Source of the DNA: UBA1764 sp045616685
GTDB taxonomy: Bacteria; Bacillota; Clostridia; Peptostreptococcales; Anaerovoracaceae
NCBI GenBank assembly: GCA_045616685.1
Contig: JAZLHF010000020.1
Coordinates: 1 to 5,874 of the forward strand
Length of the DNA stretch: 5,874 nucleotides
Direction: 5' to 3'
Positions 1-4,579 of the stretch are shown here, piece after piece; the stretch's first letter is position 1, and each line of letters starts with the position of its first letter. The position numbers and the translations under genes are program-made. The notes below the pieces were generated by a model. That model worked only from the letters and a program-made list of their open reading frames with translations, was not told the origin of the DNA and did no database searches.

Positions 1-2
1 TC

Positions 3-563
3 AATACTTGCAACATATCCGGAGAAAACTTCATCAAGCAGTTTATCGTAAGCTCTGTCAGCAAGAAAATGGAGAACGGTGAACCGGCATATCTTGCAGG
101 AAAAAGCGGAATAGAACTTGTAAAGGATATTGTTGCGGAGACTACCGGAAAAGAACTCACGGAAGCGCCGACAGACCGACTTGATCGTTCAACTGAGTAT
201 TGGATTGGTTGGGCTATCGCCTATTATCAGTGGTGGTCTGGCAGAAAATTCAATGCTATATTCAAAGCTTTTGCTTTTGATGAATTACAAAAGATGTACT
301 ATACACTTCACGAGGCAGATATTTCAAAATTTGCCGATATAGCGGATGAGCGTATGAAGGAATTGTATCCGGAAACAAGCTTGAAGCGAATTCGTACAGC
401 GTATGGGTGCACACAAGCGGATCTTGCGAAAAAGTCAGGTGTCAGCCTCAGATCCATCCAGATGTACGAGCAACGAAACAAAGATATCAACAAAGCTAAT
501 GCTGATACCTTATACCGTATTTCCAAAGTGCTGGGATGTTCGATGGAAGACTTGATTGAGTAA
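3..563 (+). CDS. XRE-family helix-turn-helix regulator, 5' end outside the window
   Basis: The reading frame is open from the first bases of the window, and the first ATG (69) has no convincing ribosome binding site, so the true start probably lies upstream and this is a 3' fragment of about 186 codons. The last 60 or so residues form a clear XRE/Cro-type helix-turn-helix: SLKRIRTAYGCTQADLAKKS, then SGVSLRSIQMYEQ, then a segment ending LGCSMEDLIE. It starts near base 375. The upstream part contains EYWIGWAIAYYQWWSGR and YTLHEADISKF, which I recognise from a Firmicute family of regulators with a long N-terminal domain; as I recall, relatives often sit beside small DUF3791/DUF3990 genes, but none is visible here. 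It presumably binds DNA as a repressor or antitoxin-like factor; the target is not shown. It ends in TAA and is followed within 10 bases by a terminator, so it closes its own transcription unit. Confidence 0.85.
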   Translation, partial: NTCNISGENFIKQFIVSSVSKKMENGEPAYLAGKSGIELVKDIVAETTGKELTEAPTDRLDRSTEYWIGWAIAYYQWWSGRKFNAIFKAFAFDELQKMYYTLHEADISKFADIADERMKELYPETSLKRIRTAYGCTQADLAKKSGVSLRSIQMYEQRNKDINKANADTLYRISKVLGCSMEDLIE

Positions 564-569
564 TAAGCG

Positions 570-603
570 ATCCGGCTCTGCCAAACGGCAGGGCCGGATT
601 TTT
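570..603 (+). terminator. Rho-independent terminator of the XRE regulator gene
   Basis: A 13-bp stem (570-582 pairing with 587-599, one T-G wobble, otherwise complementary) closes an AAAC loop and runs into five T residues at 599-603. The arms are GC-rich (TCCGGCTCTGCC). The position six bases after the stop codon fits transcription termination of the upstream gene. Confidence 0.9.
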
Positions 604-786
604 CTGCCCTATCGGCAAAATTCAGAATTCAAATAATAATCTAAGCAACTGAGAAGTCCTTGCCTCGCGAGGATTTCTTTTGATATTAGGCGTAATCCCG
701 TAGTCTTGGCTACTGCCTGATAGTGGTTAGCAAATGCCACTGACCGTTTTGCCATCCATTCAGGTGCATCTAATTTTCGAAGTCCC
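604..786. other. Noncoding stretch with consecutive small hairpins
   Basis: No believable gene lies here. Three small hairpins follow each other on the plus strand. The first is 653-660 with 670-677 (one wobble) and four T residues after it, a weak second terminator candidate. The second is GTAG/CTAC at 700-703 and 710-713, nested inside AGGC/GCCT at 688-691 and 715-718. The third is TAGTGG with CCACTG at 721-726 and 737-742. The stretch ends where a start-less coding remnant begins to look protein-like. It could be the end of a lost insertion sequence, a structured RNA, or ordinary debris; I cannot match it to a known RNA family. Confidence 0.4.
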
Positions 787-894
787 CAATATCTTTATCT
801 TTTTATTGACGAGGGAAAGCCGGTTGAGGATGTATCCGCATTGCTACTCAAAATCATTGACGCACCCACAAAGAAAATCAAAATAAGGAGTTGA
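787..894 (+). pseudogene. Start-less 3' fragment of an unidentified gene upstream of tnpV
   Basis: This frame is open from 724 and ends at TGA 892-894. From about 787 it reads like real protein, with YLYLFIDEGKPVEDVSALLL and then IDAPTKKIKIRS. There is no ATG or GTG in frame, and the only in-frame TTG is deep inside at 841. The ribosome binding site of tnpV (885-890) lies inside its last codons, and its stop sits just before the tnpV ATG, the spacing expected of two adjacent genes in one operon. The simplest reading is the C-terminal tail of a mobile-element gene whose 5' part was lost by deletion or insertion near 785. I do not recognise the family, so no function is given. Confidence 0.45.
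885..890 (+). promoter_or_regulatory. Ribosome binding site of tnpV
   Basis: AAGGAG is followed by nine bases and then ATG 900. It directly abuts TTG 891, leaving no spacer, so it favours ATG 900 over the TTG as the start. Confidence 0.75.
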
Positions 895-899
895 GCGAA

Positions 900-1268
900 A
901 TGGAAAAATCATTATTTGAGCAAATGGGCGGCACATACAAGCAGGTCGGAGATTATCTGCTCCCTGATGTTAAACTGCCGGACGAGAAACCCATCGGTGT
1001 ATGGGGTACACGGCGCTACCACCATCTGAGGAAAACAAACCGTGTTCTTTTCAGTCAGTTGACGACCAGTGGAAAGATGAACGATTATCTTGCCGACATC
1101 GACAAACAGTCAGAAGAAATGATCTCTCAGTTGGTAAAGCAACTTTCCGAGCGTGAAAGTATTACGGAAGCACTCAAAGCCGAAAATCAAATGCTTTGGG
1201 TACAGGGAATGAATGCAGTACGGGAAACAGCAACAGAAATCGTCAACAATGATTTAATTTGCGCATAG
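900..1268 (+). CDS. tnpV: TnpV-family transposon-encoded protein
   Basis: The 122-residue product is typical of the TnpV family (Pfam TnpV) in length and sequence. Visible family hallmarks are SLFEQMGGTYKQVGDYLLPD at the N-terminus, IGVWGTRRYHHLRK in the first half, TSGKMNDYLADID in the middle, a charged helical stretch (LVKQLSERESITEALKAENQ) and an ending WVQGMNAVRETATEIVNN. TnpV is named from Tn4451-type elements of clostridia, which move by a large serine recombinase; TnpV itself is accessory and its exact job is not firmly known. No recombinase, relaxase or other transposon gene is in view, so this is a remnant or the edge of such an element. The gene appears intact and ends in TAG. ATG 900 is chosen because the AAGGAG site spaces correctly to it. 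It may have been co-transcribed with the truncated gene before it. Confidence 0.85.
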   Translation: MEKSLFEQMGGTYKQVGDYLLPDVKLPDEKPIGVWGTRRYHHLRKTNRVLFSQLTTSGKMNDYLADIDKQSEEMISQLVKQLSERESITEALKAENQMLWVQGMNAVRETATEIVNNDLICA

Positions 1269-1288
1269 CATATACAGCAGTAATAAGT

Positions 1289-1321
1289 TTTCTCCCTGTA
1301 CCGAAGTTGTACAGGGAGAAA
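1289..1321. repeat. Perfect 13-bp inverted repeat between convergent genes
   Basis: TTTCTCCCTGTAC (1289-1301) and its exact reverse complement (1309-1321) flank a 7-base loop. The repeat lies between the tnpV stop and the stop of the convergent minus-strand gene. It could end transcription from both sides, but no T-run follows the stem on either strand; the T residues are at the 5' base of the stem instead. It may act as a 3'-end stabilising hairpin, a weak terminator, or mark an old element boundary. Confidence 0.75.
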
Positions 1322-1324
1322 CGC

Positions 1325-1861
1325 TTATCGCATAATGGAATATCCATACTTTGAACGAATCGTTTCCTCTATTTCGTTTAAGCAACTATTTGAGAGGTTC
1401 CTTATGGTTCGCCATTTTTCGGGTGGCATGTTTATTACCTCTCCAATCGAAGCAACTCCGTATCTTTTTAAGCAATTTACAGTTCTGCTTGAGAAGTCAG
1501 CACACTCAATAGGTGTAGCATATATGGTACGATCAGTTACTTCTTTTGAAGACAGTTGTTTTGATAGCCGCATGATTTGTTTTTTGATTTTTAGTATTTC
1601 AGAAACTGCTAACATTCTGTAGGATGGGACATTAGCTTTCAACCAAGCAGATCGCTCTGAGTCGTCAGTTATTTTATTCCATTCATTAATTTGTGCTTCA
1701 CTCAAGAGTTCATAAATCTTCTGGCCAACATTTTCTTCAAGCTTTTCGTTTATAAAACTTTCAAACAAAACTTCATCATTAGGATCGCTAAAAGCCACAC
1801 CTAAGTTTTGTATCGTATTTTTACTCAGTGCTTTTTCGTCTATTTTAAGATAATATTCCAT
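1325..1861 (-). CDS. DUF5663-like protein with an RNA polymerase alpha-CTD-like domain
   Basis: The 178-residue protein has two parts. Residues about 15-90 (SDPNDEVLFESFINEKLEEN, then ELLSEAQINEWNKI, then WLKANVPSY) resemble DUF5663, a short helical domain of unknown function. Residues about 116-174 resemble the C-terminal domain of the RNA polymerase alpha subunit, a helix-hairpin-helix fold: TPIECADFSSRTVNCLKRYG, ASIGEVINMP, RNLSNSCLNEIEETI. By eye alignment with E. coli alpha, the DNA-contacting R265, N268, C269 and N294 correspond to R126, N129, C130 and N155 here, whereas G296, K298 and S299 are replaced by S, S and C. A nucleic-acid-binding role is therefore plausible but unproven. It is not an alpha subunit, because the large N-terminal assembly domain is absent. 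The gene starts 14 bases after the upstream ATPase stop, with an AAGGAGG site in the gap, so the two are almost certainly one operon and translated together. It ends in TAA. Confidence 0.75.
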   Translation of the reverse strand: MEYYLKIDEKALSKNTIQNLGVAFSDPNDEVLFESFINEKLEENVGQKIYELLSEAQINEWNKITDDSERSAWLKANVPSYRMLAVSEILKIKKQIMRLSKQLSSKEVTDRTIYATPIECADFSSRTVNCLKRYGVASIGEVINMPPEKWRTIRNLSNSCLNEIEETIRSKYGYSIMR

Positions 1862-1875
1862 TTCTCCTCCTTACG

Positions 1876-3618
1876 TCAGGCTACACTGTCCTGTTTTTCT
1901 TTTTTGCCAAACCATTCATGCATCAGAAGACTGTCTTCATCATCAAAATCATCAAGAAACGGCGCTTCAGGAAGAATTTTTACATCATCAAAGCTTAAAG
2001 TACTTTTTTCGCAGCAGGGGAATGCATCAATCTTAGCCAAGATTTCTGTTGAAGAAAATGCTTTAACTGCTCTAAAAGGTTCTACAAGTTTTGAAATGCT
2101 ATTCTGTTCTATGAGTTTTGCAATCGCGAAGGACTCTTTGCTAATGTGGGGTTTTATCGTATGCAAGGTAAAGGGAGCGCTTTGCTTGCCATTTACCGAC
2201 AATGTTGTAACAGCGTTAAAATTATCTAAACGACATAGTTTTGTTTTAAACGTATCATTATCAAAACGAGACGATGCCTCATAAGCGTCTTTTACTGATA
2301 ACCTAAATGAAGAAAAATTCGCCGTTGAAGCTAATGCCTCTCTAATGTTGGAGGATAATTGTGTGCAATTTTGATGTGCCATGATAAGAGATATACCAAA
2401 TTTTCGTCCTTCGTAAATAATTCTCTCTAAACTGCTACCTCCATTTGAAAACAGATGTGCTTCGTCTATGACAAGAATATGATTCTTTTCATAATTTTTT
2501 CTTGACATGATAGCATCCCAAAGTTGATTAATGATTAACGTCCCGGAAATTCTTGCTGCATCGTTTCCTATTACGGGTGAAGATAAATCAATCAGATTGA
2601 TCTGATTGTCATCAATCATTTTAGAAAAGTTTACGGCGTCATAATTTCCACATGTTCCAAAAATATTTCGTAATTGTGGAATTGCAACAAGTCGCTGAAA
2701 TTTTGAAACAAACCATCCGATGATCTCTTCATAGTCATTGCTTTTGTTGTTATATAATTCTGATCGTATACCTTCATATATATCACGATTTCTGTCATCA
2801 TGAGTACGTTTGAGAGCATCCATAGCTTTCGCCATATTTTCTTTTGATTGTGCAATTGTCAGAATGCTTTGAAAGGTTCCTCCTAATCCAAGAGCGATTG
2901 AGCATTTGCTTAATAGGGTATACATTCTGATCCACCTTGGACCAACATAACCTTGATTTTTAGGGTCGAAAATTTCCTGGAACATTGAGCACATGTTGTT
3001 GATGGCTATCTCTTCCTTTTCGACATCGTCTGTTTTATAAATGCGGATAGGTACGGGGTTTTTCTCTCCGTCACCGACTCGTATTAGGTTGATTTTTTCT
3101 GCATGTTCTTTAGCCACACAATTAATGATGGTATTAGCTAAGCTTCCATGCGGATCAATAACAGTACATGAATGTCCAGTTGTAAGCGCTGACATCACTA
3201 TTGTAGTTAGCAGGCTACTTTTTCCCGTGCCGCTCATGCCGACAACATCCCAATGCATTTTTAAGGCAGTATCATCAATTTTAACTTTTCGTTCTCCGCC
3301 TGTGGTAAACAGTGCTTTCCCTACTGCAAGAGCGTTTTTGGACGTGGGGTTTTTGTGATTAGCAGGTATTTGCGGTAGGTCTCGGTCGCATATTTTTAGC
3401 CCCATTAGCGGAGCGTCATTTAATATTATTGGTTCAAACATCATGATTTTGGCAGCGTATTCGGGATATATACAACCAACAAGAAAAGGGGTTTCCCAGA
3501 TTTTTTGAATCTTCTCATCTTTCATGCATCCCAAATATGAAAACTTTATCCCTGGAAGCGCCTCATCAAAAACTGTTTTCATACGTATTGTGGGTTCAGA
3601 TGGAAGCCGAAGAAGCAA
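1876..3618 (-). CDS. HerA/TraD/VirB4-like P-loop ATPase, C-terminal ATPase portion
   Basis: This open stretch of 580 codons holds the whole motor domain of a conjugation-type or HerA-like ATPase. In its own numbering, Walker A is GMSGTGKSS at about 127-135, followed by the strand VIDPHGSLA (153-161) seen in TraD/VirB4/HerA relatives. Walker B is HILVIDEAHLF (380-390). A sensor-like LIMAHQNCTQL (411-421) precedes FSSFRLSVKDA, where family members read FRVGPEDA-like. Such proteins form hexameric rings that pump DNA or proteins, or act with nucleases in defence. The apparent first codon is TTG (3618) behind a weak AAAGG, but the frame continues upstream through coding-like sequence to a single TAG at 3649-3651, so this is probably the 3' part of one gene rather than a gene of its own. 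If the TTG or the later ATG (3582) is used for re-initiation, an ATPase lacking its first 200 or so residues could be made. It ends in TGA. Confidence 0.75.
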   Translation of the reverse strand: MLLRLPSEPTIRMKTVFDEALPGIKFSYLGCMKDEKIQKIWETPFLVGCIYPEYAAKIMMFEPIILNDAPLMGLKICDRDLPQIPANHKNPTSKNALAVGKALFTTGGERKVKIDDTALKMHWDVVGMSGTGKSSLLTTIVMSALTTGHSCTVIDPHGSLANTIINCVAKEHAEKINLIRVGDGEKNPVPIRIYKTDDVEKEEIAINNMCSMFQEIFDPKNQGYVGPRWIRMYTLLSKCSIALGLGGTFQSILTIAQSKENMAKAMDALKRTHDDRNRDIYEGIRSELYNNKSNDYEEIIGWFVSKFQRLVAIPQLRNIFGTCGNYDAVNFSKMIDDNQINLIDLSSPVIGNDAARISGTLIINQLWDAIMSRKNYEKNHILVIDEAHLFSNGGSSLERIIYEGRKFGISLIMAHQNCTQLSSNIREALASTANFSSFRLSVKDAYEASSRFDNDTFKTKLCRLDNFNAVTTLSVNGKQSAPFTLHTIKPHISKESFAIAKLIEQNSISKLVEPFRAVKAFSSTEILAKIDAFPCCEKSTLSFDDVKILPEAPFLDDFDDEDSLLMHEWFGKKEKQDSVA

Positions 3619-3648
3619 GGAGACCTTTACTGGCCTGCCTAAGTATTT

Positions 3649-4209
3649 CTATGGATCAATAGAACTGTCACATAAAGTTTTGCAAAACAATTTGGAATAC
3701 TCAGCAGTTTCTTCATTTGATGGTTTCATATATGCTATTCTTAAATATCCTCCGGATTCACGAAGCACCTTAATTATTTCAGAAAACTGAAAAGTCATAC
3801 TTGTTGGCCAATTGATTTGAGAAGAAGTTTTATCGACAGTTGCGTAATGACAGAAACCGATTGGCGCTTTTGAGGATGCTTCCTTGGCTTCAAGCGAAAG
3901 CAAATAAAGGTTGTTGTAATTGTTGATTTGTTCATTTGTCGAAGCTTTTGTTGTGCAAGTTTTAGCAACATTCTCGAAAATCCATTCCAGATCTGAACAA
4001 GAAATGTTCTCGGTACCAAAAAATGAAATATCAATGGAACCTTTTGTTGGGGCAAATATTTGCCAACCTATGAAATCGGATTGTGGCATAACAGAAGCAG
4101 ATTTTATCATGCGTGTAGATGGACTTTCTGTCACTTGAATTTTATCATCTATTCGAAGTAAGGAGCTTATTGCTAATGCCGACTTTGTACATGCCGGGAA
4201 CTTGTTCAT
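3649..4209 (-). CDS. N-terminal domain of the same ATPase, ending at an in-frame amber codon
   Basis: The start is set at ATG 4209 because AGGAGG lies nine bases before it; an upstream in-frame ATG (4248) has no such site and lies upstream of the palindrome. The 186 codons encode a mixed alpha/beta region with no P-loop: FIGWQIFAPTKGSIDISFFG, then SCSDLEWIFENVAK, then PTSMTFQFSEIIKVLRESGG. This resembles the N-terminal accessory domain carried by VirB4/HerA-like ATPases of about 800 residues, although I can only judge this by general pattern and position. The frame stops at TAG (3649-3651) in the context CCA TAG AAA TAC, and coding continues in the same frame with KYLGRPVKVSLLLRLPS. Alone it would be a fragment with no motor, so it is most likely non-functional unless the stop is read through. 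Confidence 0.65.
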   Translation of the reverse strand: MNKFPACTKSALAISSLLRIDDKIQVTESPSTRMIKSASVMPQSDFIGWQIFAPTKGSIDISFFGTENISCSDLEWIFENVAKTCTTKASTNEQINNYNNLYLLSLEAKEASSKAPIGFCHYATVDKTSSQINWPTSMTFQFSEIIKVLRESGGYLRIAYMKPSNEETAEYSKLFCKTLCDSSIDP

Positions 4210-4218
4210 AGTGTTTTT

Positions 4219-4224
4219 CCTCCT
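4219..4224 (-). promoter_or_regulatory. Ribosome binding site of the ATPase gene
   Basis: Read on the minus strand, AGGAGG is followed by nine bases and ATG 4209. This decides the start against the in-frame ATG at 4248. Confidence 0.8.
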
Positions 4225-4230
4225 CGTATA

Positions 4231-4245
4231 GTATCTTTTAGATAC
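4231..4245. promoter_or_regulatory. Perfect palindrome in the operon leader, possible operator
   Basis: GTATCT, three T residues, AGATAC: six-base perfect arms on a 3-base spacer. It lies seven bases upstream of the AGGAGG site of the minus-strand operon and between that site and the candidate promoter. It could be a repressor operator or a small leader hairpin that affects initiation. Its regulator is not identified. Confidence 0.5.
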
Positions 4246-4254
4246 CATTTCTTA

Positions 4255-4282
4255 ACTGTAATTTAATACTTTATCTGTTCAA
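4255..4282 (-). promoter_or_regulatory. Weak candidate promoter of the minus-strand operon
   Basis: On the minus strand TTGAAC (4282-4277) is followed by 16 bases and TACAGT (4260-4255). Both are partial matches to the sigma-70-type -35 and -10 consensus. Transcription would start near 4248, giving a leader of about 40 bases that contains the palindrome. The inferred IS110 insertion point at 4287 is only a few bases upstream of the -35 box, so anything further upstream has been displaced. Confidence 0.25.
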
Positions 4283-4284
4283 TA

Positions 4285-4298
4285 GGCTTAGTTAAGCC
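4285..4298. repeat. Left-end core repeat and inverted repeat of the IS110 element
   Basis: GGCTTAG (4285-4291) repeats at the right end (5865-5871). GGCTTA here is also the reverse complement of TAAGCC (4293-4298), two bases apart. When the ends are joined as a circle using the right-end copy, the match grows to GGGCTTA-GT-TAAGCCC, a 7-bp inverted repeat centred on the junction. Confidence 0.6.
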
Positions 4299-4300
4299 CA

Positions 4301-4309
4301 TGATATAAT
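4301..4309 (+). promoter_or_regulatory. Extended -10 promoter at the IS110 left end
   Basis: TGATATAAT is a perfect extended -10 element (TG, one base, TATAAT). No good -35 box stands 16-18 bases upstream in the integrated form. In a circle, the right end would place TCGACA (5858-5863), close to TTGACA, 20 bases upstream of TATAAT, which is longer than ideal. Known IS110 elements form a junction promoter for the bridge RNA, and this site is in the right place. Predicted start near 4315. Confidence 0.6.
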
Positions 4310-4314
4310 TGTCC

Positions 4315-4500
4315 CAGTGTCAATCAGGTAATAGTTCTTACTTCCCCTGTTGAACCTCATTGGTTGCTTCATGAATTAGTCTGTTCCCCTGACATGGAAG
4401 TTAGCTTCAAACCGGCTGGCTGTTTGCTTAAGCTTTGGACAACCATCTAGCAGTGTGGTTTCGCATCTGTCCTTCTTAAGCTGGATTCTTATATGCGAGG
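4315..4500 (+). ncRNA. Candidate IS110 bridge RNA (two stem-loop domains)
   Basis: The region lies between the left-end promoter and the transposase and lacks a plausible gene. It folds by eye into two large stem-loops. The first is closed by ACTTCC/GGAAGT (4340-4345 with 4396-4401) and encloses a large loop. The second is closed by GCTTAAG/CTTAAGC (4426-4432 with 4475-4481), continues with GGAC/GTCC (4437-4440 with 4469-4472), and is capped by AACCA/TGGTT (4441-4445 with 4456-4460), leaving unpaired bases on the 3' side. Two successive loops match the target-loop then donor-loop order of the IS621 bridge RNA. The 5' side of the first loop (4346-4355) is complementary to the left flank. The ends are approximate; the RNA could extend to the palindrome at 4512-4523. 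Confidence 0.55.
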
Positions 4501-4560
4501 GTGTCGATGCTCCATGATCATGGGTTTTACCAAGCCGATTGAACACTTTAATACCACTCG

Positions 4561-4571
4561 AAAGGAGGTGA
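4561..4571 (+). promoter_or_regulatory. Ribosome binding site of the IS110 transposase
   Basis: AAAGGAGGTGA is an 11-base perfect match to the anti-Shine-Dalgarno complement, eight bases before ATG 4580. It sets that start and excludes an in-frame ATG at 4493, which lacks a site and lies next to the candidate bridge RNA. Confidence 0.85.
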
Positions 4572-4579
4572 CCTTTAGC

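Larger units (their letters stand above)
1876..4209 (-). pseudogene. Full-length HerA/TraD/VirB4-like ATPase gene interrupted by one TAG
   Basis: The two open stretches at 4209-3649 and 3618-1876 lie in the same frame, with no frameshift and only one stop between them at codon 187. Joined, they would encode 776 residues plus the amber position, a usual length for ATPases with an N-terminal domain and a HerA/TraD-like motor. Walker A then falls near residues 324-332 and Walker B near 577-587. A CAG-to-TAG transition is the simplest origin. Nothing else in the gene looks damaged, which suggests a recent mutation, a sequencing error, or a functional readthrough or restart. Other TAG codons in the window end tnpV and the IS110 transposase normally, so a changed genetic code is unlikely. 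With its downstream partner it forms a two-gene operon whose promoter side faces the IS110 insertion. Confidence 0.7.

Noticed and set aside
69..71. ATG 69 as the true start of the XRE regulator
   Set aside because: The frame is open to the window edge and the preceding residues read like family sequence, while no ribosome binding site precedes 69.
891..899. TTG 891 as the tnpV start
   Set aside because: The AAGGAG site would abut the codon with no spacer; ATG 900 has normal spacing and gives the usual family N-terminus.
3649..3651. TAG reassigned to an amino acid, as in some recoded phages
   Set aside because: tnpV and the IS110 transposase in the same window terminate at TAG at their expected family lengths, and no suppressor tRNA is visible.
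4512..4523. CCATGATCATGG palindrome as a bridge RNA terminator
   Set aside because: The stem is only six pairs with no loop spacing, and just four T residues follow a G; too weak to call.
4538..4545. Second sequence complementary to the left IS flank (ATTGAACA)
   Set aside because: Eight bases in a region of this size can match by chance, and it lies outside the two predicted loops.
4493..4579. Longer IS110 transposase start at ATG 4493
   Set aside because: It has no ribosome binding site, overlaps the noncoding left end, and the family N-terminus (MNTLYVGIDVS) begins at 4580 behind a perfect Shine-Dalgarno.
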